Below, piece by piece: positions 35,428-44,409 of a stretch of 64,000 nucleotides of DNA. The stretch's first letter is position 1; each line of letters opens with the position of its first letter. Under the pieces are notes generated by a model. The model saw only the letters and a program-made list of their open reading frames with translations, did no database searches and was not told the DNA's origin. This stretch comes from Erysipelotrichaceae bacterium. Its GTDB lineage: Bacteria > Bacillota_I > Bacilli_A > Erysipelotrichales > Erysipelotrichaceae. The position numbers and the translations under genes are program-made. The stretch spans positions 103,001 to 167,000 of the forward strand of contig JAFULQ010000026.1 of the NCBI GenBank assembly GCA_017473265.1. The letters run 5' to 3'.

Positions 35428-36504
35428 TTACATTCTACTTATATTCATCACAATACCAAACATACTCAAAATGACAACCAATGAACTGCCACCATAAGAA
35501 ACTAGCGGCAAAGTAATGCCCGTTACCGGAAACAAGCCAACTACCACACCTAGATTAATCATCACTTGAATGGCAAATAAAGCAATAATACCTACTACAA
35601 CATAACTATTAAAAACATCTTTTTGAGATAACGCTATTTGAATCCCCTCATAAATAATACACGCAAACAAAAAGATAACTAAGCTTCCACCAACAAATCC
35701 CAATTCTTCACAAAGAATAGAAAAGATAAAATCCGTTTGAGGCTCAGGTAAATAGAAATGTTTCTGCAAACTATTTTGAAAGCCAAAACCAAACAATGAA
35801 CCAGGACCTATAGCATACATTGATTGAATGATTTGAAATCCACTACCCAAAGGATCTGACCAAGGATCTAAAAATGATAATATGCGTGCTAAACGATACG
35901 GCGCAACCATAATGAGTCCACCTAATCCAATAGCACCTGCTAAACCTAAATATAGAAAATAACGAATCGGTACATTTGCCACAAATAACATAACCACTAT
36001 ACTACACACCATAACTAATCCAGTACCAAAGTCTGGTTGTAATAATATCAAGCCAAATCCTAATCCCATTATTACAATCACTTTATAAAAATGCTTAAGT
36101 GATTGTATTTTCTTTTTACTCGATAAGTAATTCGCAGTCCATACAATCATCGCTAACTTAAAAAATTCAGCAGGTTGTATCAAAAAAGAACCAAATCCAA
36201 ACCAACTTCTTGAACCATTCCGTTCAATTCCTACATGAGGTATTAATACCAAAAGTAATGATATAAAACTTAAAATCAACCATACATTTACATACTTTCT
36301 TAAAAATGCAATTGGTATTTTGCTAATTACGATCATACTGCATAACCCTATACACACAAAGAAAAATTGCCTTTGTACAAAGTAATAAGGATTTTGATAT
36401 TTGTATTGTGCCCAAATACTACTAGAACTATAAATCATGACTAACGAAACCAATAACATTATAATAATCTCTATTATTAAACGATTGATATTTCCTTTTT
36501 GCAT
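35428..36504 (-). CDS. spoVE: SEDS peptidoglycan polymerase (SpoVE/FtsW)
   Basis: A 358-residue membrane protein with about ten helices and the SEDS signature: SWFGFGSFLIQPAEFFKLA, LLQPDFGTGLV (catalytic Asp), YLPEPQTDFIFSILCEELG and TLPLVSYGGSSL. It polymerises lipid II into glycan strands together with a class B PBP. By position before murG and by a sigma-E-like element at 36519-36547, it fits SpoVE, the partner of SpoVD in cortex synthesis. A vegetative FtsW role is possible, since I see no other SEDS gene in the window. Confidence 0.85.
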   Translation of the reverse strand: MQKGNINRLIIEIIIMLLVSLVMIYSSSSIWAQYKYQNPYYFVQRQFFFVCIGLCSMIVISKIPIAFLRKYVNVWLILSFISLLLVLIPHVGIERNGSRSWFGFGSFLIQPAEFFKLAMIVWTANYLSSKKKIQSLKHFYKVIVIMGLGFGLILLQPDFGTGLVMVCSIVVMLFVANVPIRYFLYLGLAGAIGLGGLIMVAPYRLARILSFLDPWSDPLGSGFQIIQSMYAIGPGSLFGFGFQNSLQKHFYLPEPQTDFIFSILCEELGFVGGSLVIFLFACIIYEGIQIALSQKDVFNSYVVVGIIALFAIQVMINLGVVVGLFPVTGITLPLVSYGGSSLVVILSMFGIVMNISRM

Positions 36505-36518
36505 CCTATCACCAATCT

Positions 36519-36547
36519 AGTTTATGAAAGAAAAAAGGATTCCATGA
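36519..36547 (-). promoter_or_regulatory. Weak sigma-E-like element before the SEDS gene
   Basis: Minus strand: TCATGGA (36541-36547), 14-bp spacer, CATAAACT (36519-36526). The -10 matches the sigma-E consensus CATACANT at seven of eight positions. The -35 matches KMATATT at only four of seven. It lies at the tail of the ruvB terminator. Confidence 0.4.
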
Positions 36548-36555
36548 GGAATCCT
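36531..36555 (-). terminator. Terminator of ruvA-ruvB
   Basis: Minus strand: AGGATTCC-TCA-GGAATCCT then TTTTTTC (arms 36537-36544 and 36548-36555). Confidence 0.88.
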
Positions 36556-37558
36556 AATCTTCAAAATCCATAAATTGATAAATACCTAAATGTTCATACG
36601 CTTTCTTAGTCACTACACGACCTCTAGCTGTACGATTGATAAAACCAATTTGCAATAAATATGGTTCATAAACATCTTCCAAAGTCATTGGTTCTTCACC
36701 AATACTACTAGCAATCGCTTCTAACCCTACTGGACCACCATGGAAACGTTCAATAATACCACGCAAATATCTTTGATCGACATCATCTAATCCAATCTTA
36801 TCTACTTTCAAACGATTTAAAGCAAATTGTGCTACTTCTTCATCAATTACACCATCATTCATAACTTGTGCAAAATCACGCACACGTCTAAATAAACGAT
36901 TCGCAATACGTGGTGTACCACGAGAACGTCTAGCAATCTCAACAACCGCTTTATCATCAATCACAGTATCCATAACTCTTGCTGTACGTTTTACAATACT
37001 ACTTAATTCTTCAATTGTATAATACTCTAATTTAGAAACAATACCAAAACGATCACGCAAAGGAGCTGTTAAATCTCCAGCACGAGTTGTAGCACCAACT
37101 AATGTAAATGGAGGTAAATCCAAACGCATCGAACGAACTGCTGAATCTTTACCAACTACAATATCAATACAATAATCTTCCATAGCTGAATACAAAACTT
37201 CTTCTACCACTCTAGGTATACGATGAATCTCATCAATAAATAAAATATCCCCAGCCTCCAAAGAAGATAAAATACTAGCCAAATCCCCACTTCTTTCAAT
37301 TGCAGGTCCACTTGCAGTACGAACTTTACCATGCATTTCATTCGCAAGAATATATGCCATAGTTGTTTTTCCTAATCCAGGAGGACCATAAAGTAAAACA
37401 TGATCTAAAGCTTCATTACGAGCCAATGCCGCTTGAATAAAGATTTTAAGATTTTCTTTTAAAACCTGTTGTCCAACATATTCATCAATACGTGAAGGTC
37501 TAAGATTTTCTTCTTCATCCGTCAATAATTCATTGGCAGACATCATTCTTTCACTCAT
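36554..37558 (-). CDS. ruvB: Holliday junction branch migration ATPase RuvB
   Basis: The 334-residue AAA+ motor drives branch migration with Ruv[13 protein letters not shown] is the N-terminal signature, [11 protein letters not shown] the Walker [13 protein letters not shown] the Walker B and [18 protein letters not shown] sensor 1 with the arginine finger region. The C-terminal winged helix ends with the family pattern [13 protein letters not shown]. It starts 2 bp after the ruvA stop codon and is followed by a strong terminator. Confidence 0.95.
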   Translation of the reverse strand: MSERMMSANELLTDEEENLRPSRIDEYVGQQVLKENLKIFIQAALARNEALDHVLLYGPPGLGKTTMAYILANEMHGKVRTASGPAIERSGDLASILSSLEAGDILFIDEIHRIPRVVEEVLYSAMEDYCIDIVVGKDSAVRSMRLDLPPFTLVGATTRAGDLTAPLRDRFGIVSKLEYYTIEELSSIVKRTARVMDTVIDDKAVVEIARRSRGTPRIANRLFRRVRDFAQVMNDGVIDEEVAQFALNRLKVDKIGLDDVDQRYLRGIIERFHGGPVGLEAIASSIGEEPMTLEDVYEPYLLQIGFINRTARGRVVTKKAYEHLGIYQFMDFED

Positions 37559-37560
37559 AC

Positions 37561-38142
37561 TTACCCTCCTTTACGCTTTAATAACAATTGTAAACCTAAT
37601 TTGACATACGCTTCAGCCGTAGCCAAATCTTGTTCTTGCATTTGTTTACTAATAGCTTGAATTTCCGCATTTTTATATCCTAATGCTTTCAACGCTTCCA
37701 TAGCATCCATAATTTTACTATTCACAACTGGTTTACTTTCTTCAGTAGAAACTAACTTACCTTTCAAATCCAAAATGATTTGAGAAGCCGTTTTAGCCCC
37801 AATACCAGGCATTTTCTTAAGGAAAGCAACTTCTCCTTGTTCAATCGCATTCACCACTTGAGAGTAACTAGCAGCCGTCAAAATCCCCAATGCCGTCTTA
37901 GGACCTAATCCTTTAACCGAAATTAACTTTTCAAACAATTCTAGCTCTTCTTTACGCATAAATCCAAACAACACATGTGCATCTTCACGAATTTGTTGAT
38001 ACGTAAATAATAATATATTTTGTCCCAACGTTAATGGTTGAGAATGATTGTAATATACTTTATATCCAATTCCAGAAACTGTCTCAATAATGACATGATC
38101 CAATCCAAAAGAATATACTGTACCCTTAATAAAAGCTATCAT
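37561..38142 (-). CDS. ruvA: Holliday junction DNA helicase RuvA
   Basis: The start at ATG 38142 follows GAGGTG. A GTG three codons upstream lies inside that site. The 193-residue protein has the OB-fold N-terminus ([19 protein letters not shown]). Two helix-hairpin-helix motifs are in [16 protein letters not shown] and [19 protein letters not shown], and a C-terminal three-helix domain contacts RuvB. It tetramerises on four-way DNA junctions. It forms an operon with ruvB. Confidence 0.95.
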   Translation of the reverse strand: MIAFIKGTVYSFGLDHVIIETVSGIGYKVYYNHSQPLTLGQNILLFTYQQIREDAHVLFGFMRKEELELFEKLISVKGLGPKTALGILTAASYSQVVNAIEQGEVAFLKKMPGIGAKTASQIILDLKGKLVSTEESKPVVNSKIMDAMEALKALGYKNAEIQAISKQMQEQDLATAEAYVKLGLQLLLKRKGG

Positions 38143-38161
38143 AAAATACACCTCGTTAATT

Positions 38162-38170
38162 ATTATACCA
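38162..38170 (-). promoter_or_regulatory. Extended -10 promoter of ruvA-ruvB
   Basis: Minus strand: TGGTATAAT (38162-38170), a perfect -10 with TGn extension, directly downstream of the nitroreductase terminator. Confidence 0.7.
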
Positions 38171-38173
38171 TAG

Positions 38174-38193
38174 AAAAAGGGCTTTACGCCCTA
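38174..38193 (-). terminator. Terminator of the nitroreductase gene
   Basis: Minus strand: AGGGC-GTAAA-GCCCT followed by TTTTC. Confidence 0.8.
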
Positions 38194-38197
38194 AATC

Positions 38198-38923
38198 CTA
38201 TTTATAATTTTTAAGATACTCCCAAACAGAACGAGACATTTCCCTAGCAAAATCAGAATTATATTTACGTTTACCATACATTTGCATAAACTCAACATAA
38301 CTTCTTCCATTAATGTTCTTACTAAACATCTCTTCAAGTTCTACTGCATCCATTCTACGATAACCATTTTCATGCACAATATGCTTCATATCTACACGCA
38401 ACGGTTTCTTACGCTCTTTTTGCTGTTCAGTTGGATAACCAAACACTAACATCGCAGTTGGAAAAACATATTCAGGTAAATGCAACAATTCTCTATGCAC
38501 TTCACAATTTTCCATGATATCTCCAATATAACAAGAACCAATACCCAAACTTTCAGCCGCAACAACCGCATTTTGTGCCGCAATTACCGCATCATTAACA
38601 GCCAACATTAAATCACCCGCACCAGGAATACGAGGATCACAACCCGTTTGAACAAACGCATCATACCACTTTTGATAATCCGCGCAGAAAATAAGCACCA
38701 TTTTTGCCTCCGCAATAAATGGTTGATGATCACAAGTTTCTGCCAAAGTATTTTTCAAATCCTGGCTTGTTACATCAATAATTGTATACAATTGTTGATT
38801 TCCCGCTGTAGGAGCTTGGGTCGCCGCAGCTAAAATCACGTTTTTACACTCACTAGAAATTTCTTGTTCTGTAAAAACTCTTACAGATTTACGATTAAAT
38901 AATTGTTGGATAACTTCATTCAT
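38198..38923 (-). CDS. NfsA-like nitroreductase (flavin-dependent oxidoreductase)
   Basis: The start at ATG 38923 is set by AAGGTGGTG upstream, giving 241 residues. RKSVRVFTEQEIS and AATQAPTAGNQQLYTI form the FMN phosphate site of the nitroreductase fold. AAQNAVVAAESLGIGSCYIG is the second flavin contact, and ERKKPLRVDMKHIVHENGY is the NfsA/Frp-type C-terminal region. The enzyme reduces nitro compounds, quinones or free flavins with NAD(P)H in the cytoplasm. It lies alone between obg and ruvA with terminators on both sides. Confidence 0.85.
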   Translation of the reverse strand: MNEVIQQLFNRKSVRVFTEQEISSECKNVILAAATQAPTAGNQQLYTIIDVTSQDLKNTLAETCDHQPFIAEAKMVLIFCADYQKWYDAFVQTGCDPRIPGAGDLMLAVNDAVIAAQNAVVAAESLGIGSCYIGDIMENCEVHRELLHLPEYVFPTAMLVFGYPTEQQKERKKPLRVDMKHIVHENGYRRMDAVELEEMFSKNINGRSYVEFMQMYGKRKYNSDFAREMSRSVWEYLKNYK

Positions 38924-38953
38924 TTTAAACACCACCTTAGAATCATTCTATAA

Positions 38954-38986
38954 CAAAAAAATAGAAGATACAAAGGTATCTTCTAT
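38954..38986 (-). terminator. Terminator of obg
   Basis: Minus strand: ATAGAAGATA-CCTTTG-TATCTTCTAT then TTTTTTG. The stem begins just after the obg stop codon at 38983-38985. Confidence 0.88.
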
Positions 38987-40257
38987 TCTTCAAATACGAA
39001 TTCAAAATCATGAATAGCAACTAAATCGCCATCCATACATCCCTTCTGACGCAATGCTTCATCAACACCAATTTCAGTTAAAAGCGAACCAAACTTACGA
39101 ACAGATTCTTCTTTTTCAAAATCAGTCATTTCAAAGAATTTATCAATCTTAGGACCAATTAATGTCCAACGACCATTACCATTATTAATTACAGAGAAAT
39201 CCTCTTCCTTCGGAGTAAATGTATATAATACACCTTGTTCTTCCTCTTCTTGCATTGGGAATTCTGGAGTAACCGCTAATAAATCAGCCACTTTATATAA
39301 AGCCAATTGTAAGCCTTCATTAATTAATGTACACGCTGGGAACACTTCCACATCAGGATACGCTTCTTTGAAACGTTTCAAATTTTCTTCTGCTTCATCC
39401 ATATCCATCTTATTTGCAATAACTACTTGTGGACGTTCCATTAAACGATAATGATAAGACTCCAACTCTTTATTGATAATTTCAAAATCCTGTACAGGAT
39501 CTCTACCATCAACAGCACCCATATCAACAACATGCATAATTACACGACATCTTTCAATATGACGTAAGAATTGGTGACCTAAACCTTTACCTTCAGATGC
39601 ACCTTTAATTAATCCAGGTAAATCCGCCATAACAAAGCTACGACCATCATTTACTTTAACAACTCCTAAATTAGGAACTAGCGTTGTAAAATGATAATCT
39701 GCTATTTCAGGTTTTGCGGCAGAAACTACAGATAATAATGTACTCTTACCTACTGAAGGGAAACCAACTAACCCTACATCAGCCAATAATTTAAGTTCAA
39801 TTTTAACATTGATATCATCACCAGCTTCACCTTTTTCAGCATACTCAGGAGCCGGATTCTTCGCACTCTTAAAGTGACAATTACCACGACCACCTTTTCC
39901 ACCTTTAGCAACAATCGCTCTTTGGCCAACATGTTTTAAGTCAGCTAGTAAAGCACCAGTGTCATCATTTTTAATTAAAGTACCTAATGGAACCTTGATA
40001 ATAATATCTCTTCCATCAGCACCATGCATTCTTTTATTTTTACCTTGTTCACCATTTTCGGCAACAATTTTCTTATTATAACGCAAATCCAATAACGTAC
40101 TTTTATTAGTATCCACTTCAAAGATGATATCTCCACCTTTGCCACCATCACCACCGAATGGTCCTCCAAGTGGTACATGCGCCTCTCTTCTAAAGGAAAC
40201 AATACCATTTCCTCCATTACCGGCTTTTAAATGTACTTTGACTTGATCAATAAACAT
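38983..40257 (-). CDS. obg: GTPase Obg
   Basis: The 424-residue protein has the glycine-rich Obg fold (KVHLKAGNGGNGIVSFRREA, GGPFGGDGGKGGDI), a central GTPase and a C-terminal OCT domain. In the GTPase, G1 is GFPSVGKST, G3 is DLPGLIKGASEGKGLG and G4 is NKMD. The OCT domain resembles that of Bacillus Obg. It binds the 50S subunit and links ribosome assembly to the stress response and sporulation. It follows rplU-prp-rpmA, a widespread order. A terminator stands between rpmA and obg, so part of its expression may come from read-through. Confidence 0.95.
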   Translation of the reverse strand: MFIDQVKVHLKAGNGGNGIVSFRREAHVPLGGPFGGDGGKGGDIIFEVDTNKSTLLDLRYNKKIVAENGEQGKNKRMHGADGRDIIIKVPLGTLIKNDDTGALLADLKHVGQRAIVAKGGKGGRGNCHFKSAKNPAPEYAEKGEAGDDINVKIELKLLADVGLVGFPSVGKSTLLSVVSAAKPEIADYHFTTLVPNLGVVKVNDGRSFVMADLPGLIKGASEGKGLGHQFLRHIERCRVIMHVVDMGAVDGRDPVQDFEIINKELESYHYRLMERPQVVIANKMDMDEAEENLKRFKEAYPDVEVFPACTLINEGLQLALYKVADLLAVTPEFPMQEEEEQGVLYTFTPKEEDFSVINNGNGRWTLIGPKIDKFFEMTDFEKEESVRKFGSLLTEIGVDEALRQKGCMDGDLVAIHDFEFVFEE

Positions 40258-40278
40258 CTGATATTACCTCCTTTTGAG

Positions 40279-40305
40279 AAAAAAAGTCCCCACTAACAAG
40301 GGGAC
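40279..40305 (-). terminator. Terminator after rpmA, just before obg
   Basis: Minus strand: GTCCCC (40300-40305), loop TTGTTAGT, GGGGAC (40286-40291), then TTTTTTT. It ends about 20 bp before the obg ATG. Confidence 0.88.
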
Positions 40306-40312
40306 TATATTA

Positions 40313-40597
40313 TTATGCTTGTGGATAAACAGATACTTTTTTCTTATTTTTTCCTAAGCGTTCAAATTTAACAATACCATCAGTCATAGCGAATAATGTA
40401 TCATCACCACCACGACCAACATTTGTACCAGGATGAATCTTAGTTCCACGTTGACGATAAATAATCATACCTGCTTTAGTGAATTGTCCATCTGCTCTTT
40501 TAGCACCTAAACGTTTTGATTGAGAATCACGTCCGTTCTTTGTTGAACCTACACCTTTTTTAGAAGCAAATAATTGTATATTCAATACAAACTTCAT
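40313..40597 (-). CDS. rpmA: Ribosomal protein L27 with cleavable N-terminus
   Basis: The 94-residue protein of the 50S peptidyl-transferase region begins [20 protein letters not shown]. The N-terminal extension up to N-I-Q-L-F is the firmicute type that Prp removes, leaving ASKKG as the mature N-terminus. The cleavage is predicted from the known Staphylococcus pair and from the adjacent prp gene. [20 protein letters not shown] is the conserved body. Its start lies 2 bp after the prp stop codon. Confidence 0.95.
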   Translation of the reverse strand: MKFVLNIQLFASKKGVGSTKNGRDSQSKRLGAKRADGQFTKAGMIIYRQRGTKIHPGTNVGRGGDDTLFAMTDGIVKFERLGKNKKKVSVYPQA

Positions 40598-40599
40598 GT

Positions 40600-40911
40600 T
40601 TACACCTCCTGTTTAATGACTTTTAAATAACTTCCATATTGTTCCGATATCGTTTCTAGCTGAATCAACCCAGTGCGCAAAATTGTTTGAACAACTTCAC
40701 TATCCTCAACAACCTGAATCAATATGTAATCCTTAAGGATTAACTTACAACTATTAGGAACCAATATGTCTAATGCATTTAATAAACCTGTACCAATCGA
40801 ACTAGCACCTGCACAAACCAAATCCTCACCATGAGGAGCATATAATGCATGTCCAGAAATTTTCATTTCTCTAATTCGTTGATTACAAATGTTTATTTTC
40901 ACTTCAATCAT
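40600..40911 (-). CDS. prp: Ribosomal-processing cysteine protease Prp
   Basis: The 103-residue protein has the Prp active-site pattern [20 protein letters not shown], with His21 and Cys33 as the catalytic pair. It removes the N-terminal extension of L27 before or during ribosome assembly, which is essential in Staphylococcus. It lies between rplU and rpmA, as in other Firmicutes. The gaps are 3 and 2 bp, so the three genes are one transcription unit. Confidence 0.92.
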   Translation of the reverse strand: MIEVKINICNQRIREMKISGHALYAPHGEDLVCAGASSIGTGLLNALDILVPNSCKLILKDYILIQVVEDSEVVQTILRTGLIQLETISEQYGSYLKVIKQEV

Positions 40912-40914
40912 ATA

Positions 40915-41226
40915 CTAAGCCTCGATTGATTTAACGATTAATTTTGTATATGGTTGACGGTGACCTTGTTTTCTTCTTGTAGAACCTTTTTTAGCTTTAT
41001 ACTTGAAGATAACAATTTTCTTACCTTTGCCTTGTTTTTCAACTTCAGCAACAACTTTAGCACCCTTTACGTATGGAGCACCAACTTTTGTAGTTTTGTC
41101 AGAAACAACTACTACTTTGTCAAATTCAACAGTTTCACCAGCTTCAACATTCAATTTTTCTACGAAAATTGCTTGACCTTCTTCAACACGAATTTGTTTT
41201 CCACCTGTTTCAATAATTGCGTACAT
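40915..41226 (-). CDS. rplU: Ribosomal protein L21
   Basis: I use ATG 41226 (103 residues), since GAGGTGCAAGGG precedes it. A GTG three codons upstream is inside that ribosome site. [18 protein letters not shown] is the standard L21 start, and [20 protein letters not shown] is the rRNA-binding C-terminal loop. It binds 23S rRNA in the 50S subunit. It leads the rplU-prp-rpmA operon, preceded by a structured leader at 41236-41328 that may give feedback control. Confidence 0.95.
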   Translation of the reverse strand: MYAIIETGGKQIRVEEGQAIFVEKLNVEAGETVEFDKVVVVSDKTTKVGAPYVKGAKVVAEVEKQGKGKKIVIFKYKAKKGSTRRKQGHRQPYTKLIVKSIEA

Positions 41227-41235
41227 CCCTTGCAC

Positions 41236-41328
41236 CTCACTTTCTTATTTTACTTAGACTCGCCAAATTAGGGGACTTTTACAAGTTCTTAACCCATTTT
41301 TGAGCGGTTGTAGTCGCAATGGACATAC
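41236..41328 (-). ncRNA. Candidate L21 ribosomal protein leader
   Basis: The untranslated region before rplU can form a stem in which CGG(TG)TTGTA pairs with TACAACCG (about 41304-41336) around a loop with TCCATTGCGAC. It later contains CTAATTTGGCGAGTC, which resembles what I recall of the L21_leader element of Bacillales. Assignment rests on position and this resemblance. A covariance-model search would decide it. Confidence 0.5.
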
Positions 41329-41334
41329 AACACC

Positions 41335-41340
41335 GTTATA
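41335..41340 (-). promoter_or_regulatory. -10 element of the rplU-prp-rpmA operon
   Basis: Minus strand TATAAC at 41335-41340. The -35 is not clear. The distance to the ATG leaves a leader of about 100 nt. Confidence 0.4.
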
Positions 41341-41377
41341 CTACCACAATCAATTTAAAAAGTAAATAAAAATTTAT

Positions 41378-41403
41378 AAAAAAGAAGGCAAAAAATGCCC
41401 TCT
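41378..41403 (-). terminator. Terminator of the HU gene
   Basis: Minus strand: AGAGGGCA-TTTTT-TGCCTTCT (one G-U pair) then TTTTTT. Confidence 0.8.
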
Positions 41404-41413
41404 TAGAATCTGA

Positions 41414-41695
41414 CTATAAACTCTCTTTAAATGCTTTGGCAGGTTTGAAAGCAGGAACATTTTTAGCAGGAATTTCTACCGCTTCTAATGTAGAAGGATT
41501 AATACCTTTACGAGCTTCTTTATGTTTTACTTCAAACTTACCGAATCCACTAATATCTACTTTTCCATCTTCTTTTAACGTATTCTTAATTTCATCAAAA
41601 ATAATGTCAACAATTACTAGTGAATCCTTTTTTGTCAAATTCATTTTTTCAGCTACTACTTCAGCTAATGCTTTTTTATTCATAGTTTCTTTCAT
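41414..41695 (-). CDS. hup: HU family DNA-binding protein
   Basis: A start at ATG 41695 is supported by GGAGGAGG 8 bp upstream. The 93 residues include MNKKALAEVVAEKMNLTKKD, VDISGFGKFEVKHKEARKG and the DNA-contacting arm, NPSTLEAVEIPAKNVPAFKP. HU dimers bend and compact DNA without strong sequence preference. The gene follows spoIVA, the same order as spoIVA-hbs in Bacillus subtilis, and has a good promoter and terminator of its own. Confidence 0.93.
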   Translation of the reverse strand: MKETMNKKALAEVVAEKMNLTKKDSLVIVDIIFDEIKNTLKEDGKVDISGFGKFEVKHKEARKGINPSTLEAVEIPAKNVPAFKPAKAFKESL

Positions 41696-41718
41696 CTGAT
41701 ATACCTCCTCCTTGCAAC

Positions 41719-41746
41719 ATTTTACCACGTTGTTATAAAAAATCAA
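41719..41746 (-). promoter_or_regulatory. Promoter of the HU gene
   Basis: Minus strand: TTGATT (41741-41746), 16-bp spacer, TAAAAT (41719-41724) preceded by TGG as an extended -10. Confidence 0.75.
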
Positions 41747-41768
41747 CAAGATTCAATGTATACAAAGA

Positions 41769-43247
41769 TTATAAAACAATAGCAATAACATTTCCCTTCC
41801 CCTTATTTACAAGTCTTTCTAAAATAGCTTGCAAGCGTACTCTAGCTCCATCTGGAATCATCGTTAACTTCATTTGTAACCCATCCTGAATGACTTCAGA
41901 TAACTTTCTACCAAAAATATCTGCATTCCAAATCGCCATTTCATCCACATCCGCATCCTTTAATAAATAACTTATCAGAGATTCACTTTGTTCTTTTGAG
42001 CCGATAATTGGTTCAAAAACCGTATCTACATCCACTTTAATCATATGAATTGTACCAGCAGTTGCTTTAATACGCATACCATAACGATTTTGTAAGCGAA
42101 CCAACTCTGGTTTCGATAATTTAATTTCATCTAACGGACAACTCGCAAACCCATATCCTGTTTGTTTAACCATTTGTAAAGCACCACTAATCGAATCATA
42201 TTCCCTCTTTGCCAAAACAACACTTTGCATAAAGGAAATCATATCCGCTCTTTCCATAACATCTACACCGATAATTTCCTTTAATACTTGATGATACAAT
42301 TCAGGTAATACTTCGATTTCAATTTCAACATTACCTTTACCCGCATCTAAACTCTTCATAAAGGATTTCGTAATATATTCATTCTCTTTCAACATTGTCA
42401 CAATCATTTCAACTTCTCTTAATTTATTTATCGCCAACATACTTTGTTGAATAGATGTATGAAGACTTTGTTTTAACCAATGTGCATCATCTAATACCAT
42501 AACCCATTTTGGCATATTCATAATAATTTCAGATACTGGAAACTCATATAACGCTTCCTTTAAAATCGTTAATATGTCTGATTCTTTTAATTGATTACAC
42601 GCTAAACCTAATACAGGAACCTGATGCTTATCTTGTAATTTGCTAACCAAATTAGTAGCTATTGCACTATTAGGTTCTTTACTATTCACTATGATAATAA
42701 ATGGTTTTCCTATCGATTTTAATTGCTCAATTACTTCATTTTCAGCATCTACATACGCTTCACGAGGCAAATCTACAACACTACCATCCGTTGTAATCAC
42801 TATACCAATCGTCGAATGATCTTGTATCACCTTTTGGGTACCAATTCTAGCAGCTTCATGAAAAGGAATCGCATCATCAAACCATGGTGTACGAACCATT
42901 CGTTCACCATCTTCATCTCGATAACCTTTCGCTTCATTAATTACATAACCAACACAATCCACTAACCGTACATTCACATGTAATCCATCTTCTAATTCAA
43001 TCGTTACCGCTTGATTGGGCACAAATTTTGGTTCCGTTGTCATTATCGTTTTCCCTTGTGCTGATTGTGGCAACTCATCTATCATTCTTGCTTTTTCATC
43101 TTCATCTCTCACATATGGAATAACTGCTTGTTCCATCATCTTCTTAATAAATGTACTCTTACCAACCCTAACAGGTCCAACAACTCCTAAGTATATATCT
43201 CCACCTGTTCTCTCTGCGACATTTTTATAGACATCATGCGTACTCAT
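41769..43247 (-). CDS. spoIVA: Stage IV sporulation protein A (SpoIVA)
   Basis: The 492-residue protein starts MSTHDVYKNVAERTGGDIYLG and carries the P-loop GPVRVGKST at 24-32. VNSKEPNSAIATNLV and EVLPELYHQVLKEIIGVDV belong to the middle part, and it ends at GKGNVIAIVL. SpoIVA is an ATPase that polymerises on the forespore surface and forms the base of the spore coat. Its presence is strong evidence for endospore formation. A sigma-E-like promoter precedes it (43267-43295), and the HU gene follows. Confidence 0.95.
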   Translation of the reverse strand: MSTHDVYKNVAERTGGDIYLGVVGPVRVGKSTFIKKMMEQAVIPYVRDEDEKARMIDELPQSAQGKTIMTTEPKFVPNQAVTIELEDGLHVNVRLVDCVGYVINEAKGYRDEDGERMVRTPWFDDAIPFHEAARIGTQKVIQDHSTIGIVITTDGSVVDLPREAYVDAENEVIEQLKSIGKPFIIIVNSKEPNSAIATNLVSKLQDKHQVPVLGLACNQLKESDILTILKEALYEFPVSEIIMNMPKWVMVLDDAHWLKQSLHTSIQQSMLAINKLREVEMIVTMLKENEYITKSFMKSLDAGKGNVEIEIEVLPELYHQVLKEIIGVDVMERADMISFMQSVVLAKREYDSISGALQMVKQTGYGFASCPLDEIKLSKPELVRLQNRYGMRIKATAGTIHMIKVDVDTVFEPIIGSKEQSESLISYLLKDADVDEMAIWNADIFGRKLSEVIQDGLQMKLTMIPDGARVRLQAILERLVNKGKGNVIAIVL

Positions 43248-43266
43248 AAATATCCTCCTTCAGTTA

Positions 43267-43295
43267 TACTTATGAATACAACCAATAAAATATGA
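43267..43295 (-). promoter_or_regulatory. Sigma-E-like promoter of spoIVA
   Basis: Minus strand: TCATATT (43289-43295) matches the sigma-E -35 KMATATT perfectly. After 14 bp, CATAAGTA (43267-43274) agrees with the CATA half of the -10. In Bacillus subtilis spoIVA is transcribed by sigma-E. Confidence 0.6.
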
Positions 43296-43303
43296 TAAAT
43301 CAA

Positions 43304-43328
43304 AAGAAAAGAGCACAATTTCGTGCTC
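43304..43328 (-). terminator. Terminator of the YitT-SIS operon
   Basis: Minus strand: GAGCAC-GAAATT-GTGCTC then TTTTC (arms 43311-43316 and 43323-43328), overlapping the end of the SIS gene. Confidence 0.75.
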
Positions 43329-44383
43329 TATCGAGTAACAGTAACTTTACTTAATCCTACAGGGAAATCTGGATTATATCCTCTTTCAATTGCTAATAAA
43401 CAAGCAAACAATTGTGAGAAGATTGCACATCCATATACTCCTAAAATTCCATCACATTCTTCTGGTAATACCACAGAATGATCTGCCATTTCAGCATATT
43501 CTTTTACATTTGTTACTACTGTTGTATATAATTGTTTTTCACTTCTTAATTTATTATGTAAATCCATTGTAGACTGATTCGTTAATGTATCTGCTACATA
43601 GAAGATATTTGGCATAAATCTTGGTGTCATACTAATTGGTCCATGATAGAAATCACTTGACCCATAACATCTTGCATCTAAATACGCAGACTCAATAATC
43701 TTTAACTCCGCTTCATTTGCTAATGCATTTAATAAGCCTCTTCCATACAAATACACTTGATTGGCATTACGATACATTGGTAAAATTGCACGTACTTGTT
43801 CTTCAATTTCATAGCACTTTTCAATTACACTTGGTGCTTTTTCTAATGCTTCTTTCAATGATGCATCACCACTAATTTCCGCTACCAATCCTAATAAAAT
43901 TGTCATTTGTGTTAAATATGATTTACATGCTGTAAAACTCTTCTCTTCTCCACATTCACAATTCATATAATACTCTTTTAATGTAGCCATCAAGCAATCT
44001 CTTACATTGGTAATACTTACTGCAATACCACCTTGATCATCACAACGTTTTAATACTTCATACACATCTTGTGCTTGTCCACATTGAGAAATACCAATAA
44101 CTAAACTATGACTATAATCTACTTTCCCATTATACATTGTCACAACAGAAGGTGCCGCAATCGTAGCTACCATATCGGTATACATTTCAAAAGCATAACG
44201 TCCTACTAAGTTCGCATGATCACTTGATCCTCTTCCAACTAGTACTACACTCTTGATATTTCTTTCCTTTACTTCTTTCGCAATCTTCTTCATCATATCT
44301 GCATTTAAACGCAAACAATCCGCTACATGACGATGTTGGTCATGAATCTCACGATACATATTTGAATCATTAATTCCTATCAT
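43328..44383 (-). CDS. SIS-domain sugar-phosphate isomerase/deaminase (NagB-II/AgaS-like)
   Basis: The 351-residue protein has two SIS domains in the GlmS isomerase arrangement but no glutaminase domain. VVLVGRGSSDHANLVGRYAFEM and VIGISQCGQAQDVYEVL are in the first. YLYGRGLLNALANEAELKI and YGSSDFYHGPISM are in the second, where ELKIxE and HGP are substrate-binding features. This suggests a deaminase or isomerase acting on glucosamine 6-phosphate or a similar amino sugar phosphate (NagB-II), or an AgaS- or FrlB-type enzyme. It follows yitT by 26 bp and probably shares its transcript. Confidence 0.8.
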   Translation of the reverse strand: MIGINDSNMYREIHDQHRHVADCLRLNADMMKKIAKEVKERNIKSVVLVGRGSSDHANLVGRYAFEMYTDMVATIAAPSVVTMYNGKVDYSHSLVIGISQCGQAQDVYEVLKRCDDQGGIAVSITNVRDCLMATLKEYYMNCECGEEKSFTACKSYLTQMTILLGLVAEISGDASLKEALEKAPSVIEKCYEIEEQVRAILPMYRNANQVYLYGRGLLNALANEAELKIIESAYLDARCYGSSDFYHGPISMTPRFMPNIFYVADTLTNQSTMDLHNKLRSEKQLYTTVVTNVKEYAEMADHSVVLPEECDGILGVYGCAIFSQLFACLLAIERGYNPDFPVGLSKVTVTR

Positions 44384-44409
44384 ACCTTTTCTCCTCCATT
44401 GATTTTATA

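Noticed and set aside
39984..40217. Second minus-strand frame inside obg
   Set aside because: It is fully covered by the well-conserved glycine-rich domain of Obg in another frame.
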